57,943 nucleotides of DNA from CAZCGA01 sp964498075 (GTDB lineage: Bacteria > Desulfobacterota > Binatia > HRBIN30). Below are positions 27,901-35,510 of this stretch, in pieces; the stretch's first letter is position 1, and each line of letters opens with the position of its first letter. The stretch is from contig CAZCGA010000027.1 of assembly GCA_964498075.1 (NCBI GenBank), positions 1 to 57,943 on the forward strand, in the 5' to 3' direction. Position numbers and translations under genes: made by a program. A model generated the notes under the pieces. That model saw nothing but the letters and a program-made list of their open reading frames with translations. It made no database searches and was not told where the DNA came from.

Positions 27901-28517
27901 CCCTCGACTACCTTGAAGGGCAAGCTAAAGAGCGTTGTTAGTTCGCGGCGCCAGTTTCCAACGAGCCCGGCGGGCGGAACGATGAGGATGCGTCGGAGAA
28001 GTCGGCGTGACAGCATCTCCCTGATGTAGAGCCCAGCCATGATCGTCTTGCCGGCACCTGCGTCGTCCGCGAGCAAGAAACGCAAGCGCGGCTGTTCGAG
28101 CATGTGCTGGTAAACGGCGACGCGTTGGTGGGGCAGCGGATCGATCTGCGCGATCTCAGCTGCGAACGCTGGGTTCGCCATGTGGCCGAGCGACAGTCGT
28201 TCGCCTTCGGCGATTGCCAGCACGGCTTCCGGTCGGCCTGTGAAGTCAAGTGCCGCAGTGGTGGTACCTACCGCCTTGGATGCTTGCGTCTCTGCGCGGT
28301 CACCGAGCAAGTCAATGATCTGCTGCCAAGCCAAGCTCGAAGGCTTGGTCTTGCCGTTCTCCCAGCGGTTGACAGTGACGAAGGATACGCGCAACCGTTC
28401 AGCTAGCTGGGTCTGAGTGAGGCCCAACCGGCCACGGAGTTCCTTTATCCTGGCGGGGTACTCGTCCGGAACTGCGGCGTGCATCAGTACGTCAGTGCTG
28501 GACCTAGAGTATGCCAT
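24927..28517 (-). CDS. SNF2-type helicase with N-terminal XRE domain and C-terminal DUF3883
   Basis: About 1196 residues from the ATG at 28517; an ATG at 28484 is possible, and one at 28547 would fall beside the -10 box. Order: XRE helix-turn-helix (about 21-65, LTQTQLAERLRVSFVTVNRWE), SNF2/SF2 helicase with DDAGAGKT Walker A (about 151-158), FDEAHKLS, a second RecA lobe ending ARLEQRMGRIHRYGQ, then a C-terminal DUF3883 region (GFDLLSRRPNG...GIEVKGRA) with an E-x-K pattern like PD-(D/E)xK nucleases. It is first in the methylase/DUF499 operon. The fused regulator domain could let the enzyme bind its own promoter or a specific site. Confidence 0.85.
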   Translation of the reverse strand: MAYSRSSTDVLMHAAVPDEYPARIKELRGRLGLTQTQLAERLRVSFVTVNRWENGKTKPSSLAWQQIIDLLGDRAETQASKAVGTTTAALDFTGRPEAVLAIAEGERLSLGHMANPAFAAEIAQIDPLPHQRVAVYQHMLEQPRLRFLLADDAGAGKTIMAGLYIREMLSRRLLRRILIVPPAGLVGNWRRELTTLFSLPFKVVEGSDATSANPFVGDGSDRIIVSVDTLAGAKVFGRFSAPNVEPYDLVVFDEAHKLSADRGNDLRVRRTERYKLAEAIAGVSDIDKDWKLPWAAANLLLLTATPHMGKDYPYFALWRLLDPAVISTPEAFAEYPREQRQLHFIRRTKEEMVYLDGRPLYPTRIADTLGYSLSQGEVSEQTLYDETTNYLRFVYNKAKVLNRSAARLAMSVFQRRLASSTWALLRSFERRISKLDKIIDDIGAGRITIEQLITLQRRMSDDDDIFDTKTADDERSPVDGGEENEQSEDRLLQGVVAASLAELIAERDQVLSLRDLAKRVYDKGIESKFEKLHEQLISERFAQEKLIIFTEHRDTLEFLVRRLNGLGHTGQVAQIHGGMHYTEREDAVERFRLPENDGGARFLVCTDAAGEGINLQFCWAMINYDVPWNPARLEQRMGRIHRYGQQHDPVVILNLVAPDTREGKVLEVLLQKLERIRKELGSDKVYDVVGRLLQGVSIKQYMERVATSDNPQSVAEELGGAFTKEQVEALAARERALYGDGGEVKRDLPRLRVAMENEIYRRLIPGFVRHYIEKAAPLVAVAVDGDLGGYFALRPMSQAASAKLLPELETYPLRLHDRLSVSRPPSKSDGIWVHPGEPIFEQLRTLVLEELSSEALRGAVFVDPEAERPYLFHLALISVVREPDPKIEEFATARALECRLVGVKQFEGSDLELCSVERLLLLKGGVGLPPAAQRLALAASDIRDQAAAFIAERVARQMAIDRKNSLLATVAERESFLHRGFSFQEADLAAARAKQSEKVRTGNKAAVTELERIKQAQRELAGRRERAIAIIRREPELIAFGPVQFLAHALVVPSSDPLDREQHDTKVEHLAMQIAREWEESEGATVLDVHTPELARAAGLPDYPGFDLLSRRPNGHTRGIEVKGRAATGDVEILANEWAKACNLGRAYWLYVVYDCATPTPRRVRVQDPFSRLLAKAKGSFLISAKQITEAASEVS

Positions 28518-28537
28518 CGCGTGTCTCGTTGTGCAGC

Positions 28538-28565
28538 TATATAACACATGCTATACGACGGTCAA
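28538..28565 (-). promoter_or_regulatory. Sigma-70-like promoter of the helicase-methylase-ATPase operon
   Basis: On the minus strand TTGACC (28565-28560), a 16-base spacer and TATATA (28543-28538) precede the helicase ATG at 28517 with a leader of about 15 bases. The spacer and -10 carry the AT-rich sequence TATAGCATGTGTTATATA, a plausible binding site for the helicase's own XRE domain or for HigA. Confidence 0.5.
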
Positions 28566-28678
28566 GCTCGGGGCAGCAAGGGATTTTCTGATTGGTGGCT
28601 ACATCCTGAGTCGAGCAAAATGGGTTGTTTTGCGGACCCAGCACCGCCAGGAGCCTGTCAACAGCCGTGGAGATACGC

Positions 28679-28750
28679 GGCATAATATACGGCATTATAT
28701 GCGGCACTTCAGTCAGGAGCGATCGAGAAATACCCTTGGATACCCTTGAT
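28679..28750. repeat. Two short tandem repeats in the helicase/Fic divergent spacer
   Basis: GGCATAATATAC and GGCATTATATGC (28679-28702) form a 12-base tandem pair that is also partly self-complementary. ATACCCTTGG and ATACCCTTGA (28731-28750) form a 10-base tandem pair. Both lie in an AT-rich spacer just upstream of the Fic gene, with spacings near one helical turn, as expected of regulator sites. Confidence 0.4.
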
Positions 28751-28797
28751 TCACTCATATTGCTTTCCGGCATTTGAAGGGGCATATTATCTCCGAT

Positions 28798-29973
28798 ATG
28801 GCTTTCAGCCCACTGATGGAGCCAATGCTGCCGAGCGAGGGGGGCGCCGAGCTAGAGGACCGCGCCCTCGATCTTGTGGCCAAAGCAAACCGGCTGGCAG
28901 GCCAGCTTCCAGGACAGGTGCGGGTGGCGATTGGCGACTTGGTCCGGTCGATCAACTGCTACTACTCGAATCTCATCGAGGGGCACGACACGCATCCGAG
29001 AGACATCGATCGCGCACTTGCCGACGATTACCACAAAGACGCCAAGCGGCGTGCCCTCCAGGTAGAGGCGCGCGCTCATATCGATCTCCACCGCAAAATC
29101 GACTCGGGGCAAGACCCATCGGAAGCGCCAACGAGTGCGACATACCTCCGTTGGCTGCACGCCGAGTTCTGTGGCAATTTGCCGGACGAACTGCTTTGGG
29201 TCGAAAACCCGGACGCGGGTGAGCGCGTGCGCATTGAGCCGGGCACCTTCCGAGACAGAACCGTCCAGGTCGGCCGCCATGTACCTCCCCCAGCGGACCA
29301 ACTGCCGGAGTTCTTGCGTCGATTCGAAGAGGCCTATGCCCCGGGTAGCTTGTCGAAAGCGATGAGTATTATCGCGGCCGCGGCTGCGCATCATAGATTT
29401 CTCTGGATCCATCCCTTTCTTGACGGCAACGGTAGGGTTGTCCGCCTCATGTCGCACGCAATGCTGCTCCGGAGTGGAGTTGGAAGCGGCTTGTGGTCTG
29501 TCGCTCGCGGGCTTGCGCGGAACGTCGACCGCTACAAAAGCAGTCTAATGGCTGCGGACGAACGTCGGCACAATGATCTGGACGGCCGGGGCACACTTTC
29601 CGAGCGTCGGCTTCGGGAGTTCTGTCTTTTCTTCTTGGAGGTGGCGGTAGACCAGGTCGAGTTCATGGAGGGACTGTTACAGCCGTCGGAGCTTCTACGT
29701 CGTATGAAGCTCTATGTGGATGACGAAGTGTCAGCAGGGAGACTGCAAAGCGGGTCGCTGGCACTGCTTCGAGAAGCATTCCTTGCGGGAGAACTGGAGC
29801 GTGGTCGGGCGGCGGAGCTGACCGGCTACCAGGAGCGGCGAGGTCGCCAAATATTATCCGATCTGCTGCAAAAGGGCTTACTGGTCCCCCAAGGACCGCG
29901 GGCGCCAGTTCGTCTGGGATTTCCAATCGAAGCAGCAGAGAGATTGTTCCCGCGTCTTTATCCTGTGGGTTAG
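28798..29973 (+). CDS. Fic-domain protein with N-terminal inhibitory motif
   Basis: 391 residues from the ATG at 28798. The Fic active site is complete: HPFLDGNGR at 205-213, which in this family transfers AMP to a target hydroxyl. An N-terminal SNLIEG (57-62) matches the (S/T)xxxE(G/N) autoinhibitory helix of class II Fic proteins, so activity is probably switchable. A C-terminal winged-helix-like region follows (ELTGYQERRGRQILSDLLQKGLL). Transcribed divergently from the helicase operon across a repeat-rich spacer; it is likely part of the island cargo. The target protein is unknown. Confidence 0.85.
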   Translation: MAFSPLMEPMLPSEGGAELEDRALDLVAKANRLAGQLPGQVRVAIGDLVRSINCYYSNLIEGHDTHPRDIDRALADDYHKDAKRRALQVEARAHIDLHRKIDSGQDPSEAPTSATYLRWLHAEFCGNLPDELLWVENPDAGERVRIEPGTFRDRTVQVGRHVPPPADQLPEFLRRFEEAYAPGSLSKAMSIIAAAAAHHRFLWIHPFLDGNGRVVRLMSHAMLLRSGVGSGLWSVARGLARNVDRYKSSLMAADERRHNDLDGRGTLSERRLREFCLFFLEVAVDQVEFMEGLLQPSELLRRMKLYVDDEVSAGRLQSGSLALLREAFLAGELERGRAAELTGYQERRGRQILSDLLQKGLLVPQGPRAPVRLGFPIEAAERLFPRLYPVG

Positions 29974-30128
29974 GTGTGACGTTGGCGGAGGGGTGGATGG
30001 ACGAGTTACGGTTGATTGGAATGGAACTTCCGAATGGTTGGGTGATCGAGAAAGCGGCAAATGCCATCCCCTCCTTTCATTTCCAGCACGATCCGCGCTA
30101 GAGAGCGTCAGCCAAGACGGATGGATCC

Positions 30129-31019
30129 GTGCCCGACGAGAAACAAGATCGAGTCAGCGAGGTCTACGCGCGCGGCCGTGCCGTGGCCGGCACGGAGCAG
30201 AACCCGCATCAGGCGCTCGCCGCGAAGCCGCTGCCGGAGTTGCTGAACCTCAAGGGTCGCAAGGCCATCGTCACCGCCGCCGGCGGCGTCGGGCTCGGGC
30301 GCGCGTCGTCGATCAAGCTGGCGCAGCTCGGCGCCGATGTGGCCGTCGTCGACATCGCATCCGGCGGTGCCGAGGAGACGGCGGCGCTGGTGCGGGCGCT
30401 CGGCGTCGAGGCGCTGCCGATCACCTGCGACGTCAGCAAGGCCGAGCCCGTACAGCACATGGTGGAGGAGGTGCGCGCGCACTTCGGGCGCATCGACATC
30501 CTGGTGAACAACCTCGGTTGGAACATCGAGCAAGAGTTCCGCACCTACACACCGCGAGACATCGAGCACATCGTCGAGCGCACGCTGATGTGCACGCTCT
30601 ATGGTTGCCGTGCCGTCCTCGACACCATGATCGCCCAGCAAGAAGGCTGGATCGTCAACATCGCCTCAGAGGCGGGTAAGATCCCCATCTACCGCGAGAC
30701 CGTCTACGTCGCCGGCAAGCACGGCGTCGTCGGTTTCACCAAAGCCCTGGCGAAGGAGGTCGGCAAGCACAACATCCACGTCAACTGCGTCTGCCCCGGC
30801 GTCATGATGCATCCCGGCCTGCAGGCCATCGTCGACGATCGCAACCTCTACCCCGAAGCTCGCGAGAGCATCCTCACCGCGATCAGCCAGACCGTCTATG
30901 GCCGCCCCGGCTACGCGGAGGAGGTGGCCAACACCGTCGCCTTCCTGTGCACGCCGGCTGCCAACTACATCGCCGGCCAAGCCATCAGCGTCGGCGGCGG
31001 GTTGTCGATGAGCTCGTAG
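30129..31019 (+). CDS. SDR-family oxidoreductase
   Basis: 296 residues with an extended N-terminus of about 35 residues, then a Rossmann TAAGGVGLG cofactor motif, NNLG in place of NNAG, and the catalytic S-Y-K set (NIASEAG ... YVAGK). The C-terminal QAISVGGGLSMSS is typical of 3-oxoacyl-ACP/CoA reductase-like SDRs. The substrate cannot be assigned. It stands alone just right of the Fic gene, with normal high-GC codon use, so the island border lies between 29.97 and 30.13 kb. Confidence 0.8.
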   Translation: MPDEKQDRVSEVYARGRAVAGTEQNPHQALAAKPLPELLNLKGRKAIVTAAGGVGLGRASSIKLAQLGADVAVVDIASGGAEETAALVRALGVEALPITCDVSKAEPVQHMVEEVRAHFGRIDILVNNLGWNIEQEFRTYTPRDIEHIVERTLMCTLYGCRAVLDTMIAQQEGWIVNIASEAGKIPIYRETVYVAGKHGVVGFTKALAKEVGKHNIHVNCVCPGVMMHPGLQAIVDDRNLYPEARESILTAISQTVYGRPGYAEEVANTVAFLCTPAANYIAGQAISVGGGLSMSS

Positions 31020-31033
31020 GCAGCCGTCAGCAA

Positions 31034-31981
31034 TCAGCGGTCAGCCTTCAGCTCCCGGATTACGTTCTGGGCGACGAACTCGATCTGTTTGAGATCACGC
31101 CCGTCGGGTAGCTGCACGATGAAGAAGCTGACGCCGCGGCGCATGTAGTCGCGGTAGCGCGGCACCACGATGTCCGGCGTGCCTTGCACCAGTTGGCCGA
31201 ACTGCGCCCACATGTAGCCGCGCTGCTTCGCGCCCTCGAGCTGGTCGCGCACTTCTTTTTCCCACGCCGCCGTGACGGTGGGTATCACCAACGAACGCTC
31301 CAACGTCTGCGGATCGCGCCCGAGCTTGCGGCAGTGCTCGTCCAACACCTGCACCTTGTGCTCATACTCGGGCAAGGGTGCGGGAAAGTAGTTCCAGATG
31401 TCGGCGTGCCGTGCCACCGCGCGCAGCAGCAAGCGCTCTCCACCGCCGCCTATGGTGATCGGCGGATGCGGTCGCTGCACCGGCTTGGGCTCGCAGAAGG
31501 CGTCATGCAGCTGATAGAACTTGCCCGCCCACGACGCGCGCTCGTCGGCCCACAGCTTCTTGATGACCGTGAGCCCTTCCTCCATCTGCCGGATGCGGGT
31601 CGCCACCGGTGGGAAGTCGTAACCGTATCCCGCAAACTCCTCCGAGTGCCAGCCGGCACCGTAGCCGAACTCCAAGCGCCCGCCGCTGAGGACGTCCAGT
31701 GTTGCCGCCATCTTCGCCAGCAGCGCCGGCGGCCGGTAGCCGTTGCACAACACCATCGTGCCGATGCGGATCGAAGTCGTGGCACCTGCCAGCACGCTCA
31801 TCAACGTCCACGGCTCGAGGATGCGCAGGTTGTCGGGAACCGGGAAGTGATAGAAGTGGTCGTAGAGCCACAGTGAGTGATAGCCGAGTTGCTCCGCCGC
31901 CTGCGCGATGTCGCGCAGCTCGCTGAAGTCGGTGACGTCCTGCGGGACGCGCAGGCCGAAACGAAGGGAGGGGACTTTCAT
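31034..31981 (-). CDS. LLM-class flavin/F420-dependent oxidoreductase
   Basis: A 315-residue luciferase-like (LLM) monooxygenase/reductase: N-terminal FGLRVPQ strand, YHSLWLYDHFYH with the family Asp-His, LSGGRLEFGYGAGWHSEEFAGYG, and PHPPITIGGGGERLLLR for phosphate/cofactor contact. Such enzymes use F420 or FMN; the cofactor cannot be settled here. Its start overlaps the stop of the TPR gene by 4 bases, an odd pairing of an enzyme with a membrane-bound TPR protein. Confidence 0.85.
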   Translation of the reverse strand: MKVPSLRFGLRVPQDVTDFSELRDIAQAAEQLGYHSLWLYDHFYHFPVPDNLRILEPWTLMSVLAGATTSIRIGTMVLCNGYRPPALLAKMAATLDVLSGGRLEFGYGAGWHSEEFAGYGYDFPPVATRIRQMEEGLTVIKKLWADERASWAGKFYQLHDAFCEPKPVQRPHPPITIGGGGERLLLRAVARHADIWNYFPAPLPEYEHKVQVLDEHCRKLGRDPQTLERSLVIPTVTAAWEKEVRDQLEGAKQRGYMWAQFGQLVQGTPDIVVPRYRDYMRRGVSFFIVQLPDGRDLKQIEFVAQNVIRELKADR

Positions 31982-33168
31982 TCCGCAATCGTGTCCATCA
32001 CTCTGCCGCTGCCGGCGTCCACCAGCTCAAAACGCGCCGCCGCGGTCACCTGGTGCTTCTCCTTCTGCTCCTTGATCCGGCCGTGCATGCGGTCCGCAAA
32101 CATCGTGCGCATGCCTTCCGGCATCTGATCCATCGGGAAGTCGCGCAGGTACACCTTGGCGCTCTCCGCTCCGGTCCACTCGACCCGGTCCACCTTCGGG
32201 CCCATGATCGGGTTCTGGCGGAAGATAGCCTCGGCATCCGCCTGGAACGTCCCAGCCGGCGCAGCGGCAGCTGCAGCCGCTGGTTCCGGCGCGGCTCGGT
32301 CGCCCGCCGCAACGCCCATGGGCGCCGGCGGTGGCTGACCCTTGGCGCGCGCCAGCAGCTGGTCGACTTGACTGCGCGACCGGTCGTCCGGAGCCAAGCT
32401 GCGCGCCTTCTCCAGCGCCGCCAGCGCCGGCTCGTTCTGACCGGCTGTGCGGTACGCGATCGCCAGGTTGAGCTGCGCCTGGAAGAATGACGGGTTGACC
32501 TTCAGCACGGATTGGAACTGCTGCAACGCCTGATCGGATTTGCCGGCAGCCAGATACATCGTGCCGAGATCCGTCTGCACGTTCAGATCATCCGGCTTCT
32601 GCTTCAGGTAGCGCTGGTAGAAGTCGGCCGCCACCTCGGGCTGCTCTTGATCGAAGGCGATGTTGCCGAGGTTGCGGATGACGTCCAGGTTCTCCGGCTG
32701 GCGTTCGAGCACGTGCCGGTAGGAGGCACCGGCCTCGGCAAGGTAGCTGGAGTCAAGCTGGCCGGCACGGTACTGCACCTCGGCAAGGCGCTTCCAGGTA
32801 TCCAGATCATCGGGTGCAGCCGTTGCCTTCTGCGCCATGTCGCGGATGGTCTTCTTCACCTCCTCGGGGATGGCGATCGGCGGATGTCCCTCCGGCAGGT
32901 TGTCTGCGCTCTCGCCGGCAGCCGGCGGCGCGTTGCGGCGCGGGACGGCCGGCGGCGCCTTCGGTCCGAGCACGCCAAAGACGATCGCGCCGCCGCCCAC
33001 CGCGACGACCGTCAAGACGATGAACAGCGGAGCATAGCGTTGCAACGGCAGCAGGGAGAAGCCGGCACGGGGCGCCTTGGCGCCCGGCTGTCGTTCTCCG
33101 CATTCAACGCAGAAGCTGGCGTCCTTGAGCAGCTTGGTGCCGCAGTGCGCACAGAACCGGACCGCCAT
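31978..33168 (-). CDS. Zn-ribbon, single-pass membrane TPR protein
   Basis: 396 residues: an N-terminal zinc ribbon (Cys6, Cys9, Cys20, Cys23), one transmembrane helix (about 46-66), a Pro-rich link, then about five TPR repeats (WKRLAEVQYRAG, LGNIAFDQEQPEVAADFYQRYL, LGTMYLAAGKSDQALQQF and others), an Ala-rich spacer and a short C-terminal domain. The ribbon would face the cytoplasm and the TPRs the periplasm, suggesting a scaffold. The ATG at 33168 begins just before the ribbon; an upstream ATG adds only an Arg/Pro tail. Specific function unknown. Confidence 0.75.
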   Translation of the reverse strand: MAVRFCAHCGTKLLKDASFCVECGERQPGAKAPRAGFSLLPLQRYAPLFIVLTVVAVGGGAIVFGVLGPKAPPAVPRRNAPPAAGESADNLPEGHPPIAIPEEVKKTIRDMAQKATAAPDDLDTWKRLAEVQYRAGQLDSSYLAEAGASYRHVLERQPENLDVIRNLGNIAFDQEQPEVAADFYQRYLKQKPDDLNVQTDLGTMYLAAGKSDQALQQFQSVLKVNPSFFQAQLNLAIAYRTAGQNEPALAALEKARSLAPDDRSRSQVDQLLARAKGQPPPAPMGVAAGDRAAPEPAAAAAAAPAGTFQADAEAIFRQNPIMGPKVDRVEWTGAESAKVYLRDFPMDQMPEGMRTMFADRMHGRIKEQKEKHQVTAAARFELVDAGSGRVMDTIAE

Positions 33169-33342
33169 GCGCTCACCTCTCGGCGCAGGTGCACGCACCG
33201 CAAGTGCGCGCCAAGCCCGAAGTCAGAGTCGTATCCACGATGCGCACCTTGATAACGACTCGGCGGCCGGACTGCAACGCCGGCCGCACGGCGCCGCGGG
33301 GCAGCCGTTGCGCCGCCGGCGCGCCCGGGAAAGAATGCGCCC

Positions 33343-34299
33343 ATGCGCATCGTGGTGCTCGACGGCTACACCGTCAACCCCGGAGACAACCCGTGGGACG
33401 AGCTGTCGAGCCTCGGCACGCTCACCGTCTATGACCGCACTGCCGCCGATCTCATTCTCGCGCGGGCACACGACGCCGACATCGTGCTGGTCAACAAGGT
33501 GCCGCTCAGCTCGGAGCACTTGGCGCAGCTGCCGCAGCTGCGCTTCATCTCGGTGCTGGCCACGGGCTACAACGTAGTCGACACCGTAGCGGCGCGGCAG
33601 CGGGGCATCGGGGTGTCCAATGTGCCCGAGTACGGCACCGACTCGGTGGCCCAGCACGTCTTCGCGCTGTTGCTGGAGCTGTGTCATCACGTCGGCGTGC
33701 ACAACGCAGCCGTCAATGCGGGAGAATGGACGGCGGTGCAAGACTTCTGCTTTTGGAAAACGCCGCCGATTGAGCTGACGGGTCGGACGATGGGCATTGT
33801 CGGCCTCGGCCGCATCGGCCACCGCGTCGGTGAGCTGGCGCACGCATTCGGCATGCAGGTGCTCGCTACCGGCGGCACGCGCGGCGCCGCTCCGACGTAC
33901 GGGCCGTTCGCGTGGTCGGACATCCCTGCGCTGTTCTCCGCTGCGGACGTCGTCAGCCTCCATTGCCCGCTCACCAGCGACAACGCCGCGTTCGTCAATC
34001 GCACCCTGCTGAGCCGTATGAAGCGCACCGCGTTCTTGATCAACACCGCCCGCGGCCAGCTGGTCGACGAGTCCGCGTTGGCCGCTGCGCTGAATGCAGG
34101 TCAGCTCGGCGGCGCGGGCCTGGACGTGGTCTCCACCGAGCCGATGCGTCCGGACAGTCCGCTGCTCCACGCGCCCAACTGCATCATCACGCCGCACATG
34201 GCGTGGGGCAGCCTGGCGGCACGCCGCCGCCTGATGGCCACCACCGTGGCAAACGTCCGCGCCTTCCTCGCCGGCCGTCCGATCAACGTGGTGAATTGA
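33343..34299 (+). CDS. D-2-hydroxyacid dehydrogenase (glycerate/hydroxypyruvate reductase-like)
   Basis: 318 residues, the normal length. The NAD-binding motif is GLGRIG (154-159). The catalytic triad is Arg237 (NTARGQLVDE), Glu266 (VVSTEPM) and His285 (PHMAWGS). The tail HMAWGSLAARRRLM is characteristic of the HprA/GhrB-like glycerate dehydrogenase group, which reduces hydroxypyruvate or glyoxylate. It is divergent from the TPR gene and stands alone. Confidence 0.83.
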   Translation: MRIVVLDGYTVNPGDNPWDELSSLGTLTVYDRTAADLILARAHDADIVLVNKVPLSSEHLAQLPQLRFISVLATGYNVVDTVAARQRGIGVSNVPEYGTDSVAQHVFALLLELCHHVGVHNAAVNAGEWTAVQDFCFWKTPPIELTGRTMGIVGLGRIGHRVGELAHAFGMQVLATGGTRGAAPTYGPFAWSDIPALFSAADVVSLHCPLTSDNAAFVNRTLLSRMKRTAFLINTARGQLVDESALAAALNAGQLGGAGLDVVSTEPMRPDSPLLHAPNCIITPHMAWGSLAARRRLMATTVANVRAFLAGRPINVVN

Positions 34300-34319
34300 G
34301 GCGGCGGTCTACCAAGATC

Positions 34320-34602
34320 GCACCCTTCGAGACGGCGCCTGAAGAAACGGCGCCTCCTCAGGGTGGGCGGAAAACTTTCTCTCACGGCAGGATAACCGCT
34401 CGCCCTGAGATCTCGACCAGCGCTGTGGCGCTGGTCTGTTGGGCCAATGAACCCCCTCCTTACCAAGGAGGGGGCCAGGGGGAGGTTGCTGACGCGCCGT
34501 TGCAAAACCTCCCCTGACCCCTCCTTGGTAAGGAGGGGAACGCTCGACGAACGGTTCATTGGTAGGAGGCCGCATCTTCTCGGCGGCCGTCTCGAAGGGT
34601 GC
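34320..34602. repeat. Nested palindromic element (about 283 bp)
   Basis: The spacer between the hydroxyacid dehydrogenase and PhyH genes is built as a nested inverted repeat. The outer arms GCACCCTTCGAGACGGC (34320-34336) and its exact complement (34586-34602) enclose CCAATGAACC (34444-34453) matched by GGTTCATTGG (34553-34562). Inside are two hairpins, CCCCCTCCTT-acc-AAGGAGGGGG (34452-34474) and CCCCTCCTT-ggt-AAGGAGGGG (34518-34538), themselves mirror arms with AGGTT/AACCT. An extra hairpin ACCAGCGC/GCGCTGGT lies near 34417. There is no coding frame. It looks like a non-autonomous palindromic (MITE/REP-like) element. Confidence 0.65.
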
Positions 34603-34646
34603 CCGCTGGGTCGGCGGTACCTGAGCCACCGATGGCATTGCCGGCT

Positions 34647-35492
34647 CTAGTCCTGCGGCCAGCCCGGGAGCGGCTGCTCCACCTTCGGCGGGCGCGGCGG
34701 CAGGTCTCCCGCAGGTCGCGGCCAGACGATGGGCGTGACAGCGCTGGCAATCGGCGCACCAACGGCAATCCCGTCACGATCGACAGACGGATGGAACCAT
34801 GTCGAGCCGCGCGTGCAGCCGTCGCGGAAGTAGATCACAGTCTGCACGCGTCGCGCGCGGCCGGTCTGGTTGGGCTTTGCGAGGTGAAAGGTCAGCCCAT
34901 GGTGGAACGCCACGCCACCGCGCGGCACCTCGACGAACACGGGCGACATACCGCGCGACTCCGGCGCGGCCAGCAGGTCTTCCGGCTCACCGAAGAAGAT
35001 GTTGACGAACTTGCGCACGCCGAAACGGTGCGAGCCGGGGATGTATCCCATGGCTCCGGATGCCAGCGTCGAGCCGTCGAACGGGATCCACGCGGTGATC
35101 GTATCGGCCTCGGCAATCGGCCAGTACCCTTGGTCCTGATGCGCGTCCGTGCCGCGACCACCGGCTTCCTTGTACAACGCCTGGTCGTGCCACAGCCGCA
35201 CCGCCGCCACGCCGAGCAGCCGTGCCGCGGCCGCACCGATGCGTGGATGGAAGGTCAACGGACGCACGGCCGGATGGTCTTCCCAGAGGTTGATGCACTG
35301 CTGGAAGGACTGCTCGTAGCGGCTCTTGTCTTCGAGACGACGACGATCGTGCCGCGTACGCGCCGCAACCGCCGCGTCGACGGCCGTGCCGAGCTCGACC
35401 AACTCCGCGGCCGACAGCAAGTCGGGAATCACGACGAAGCCATCGCGCTGGAACGCAGCAACCTGATTCGCACTCACTTCATCGGCGTCCAT
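34647..35492 (-). CDS. Phytanoyl-CoA dioxygenase (PhyH) family protein
   Basis: 281 residues of the Fe(II)/2-oxoglutarate-dependent PhyH family. The iron ligands fit the HxD pair His118/Asp120 (AHQDQGYW) and a distal His near 198-203 (FHHGLTFHLAKPN), followed by an Arg for 2-oxoglutarate (RARRVQTVIYF). It would hydroxylate an aliphatic or CoA-linked substrate that cannot be named. It is followed upstream on the same strand by the lipocalin-like gene 18 bases away, so they may be co-transcribed. Confidence 0.82.
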   Translation of the reverse strand: MDADEVSANQVAAFQRDGFVVIPDLLSAAELVELGTAVDAAVAARTRHDRRRLEDKSRYEQSFQQCINLWEDHPAVRPLTFHPRIGAAAARLLGVAAVRLWHDQALYKEAGGRGTDAHQDQGYWPIAEADTITAWIPFDGSTLASGAMGYIPGSHRFGVRKFVNIFFGEPEDLLAAPESRGMSPVFVEVPRGGVAFHHGLTFHLAKPNQTGRARRVQTVIYFRDGCTRGSTWFHPSVDRDGIAVGAPIASAVTPIVWPRPAGDLPPRPPKVEQPLPGWPQD

Positions 35493-35510
35493 CGGCGTGT
35501 ATCGGCGGTT

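Noticed and set aside
17414..28517. DISARM system
   Set aside because: An SNF2-type helicase and a methylase are shared with one DISARM class, but the DUF1998 and DrmA/B components are absent and DUF499 is not part of DISARM.
17414..28517. Complete BREX system
   Set aside because: No PglZ phosphatase gene or BrxA/BrxB is visible, so calling it BREX would go beyond the evidence.
31020..31050. Reiterated TCAGC units after the SDR gene
   Set aside because: Only a few imperfect copies over about 30 bases; too short to call a repeat element.
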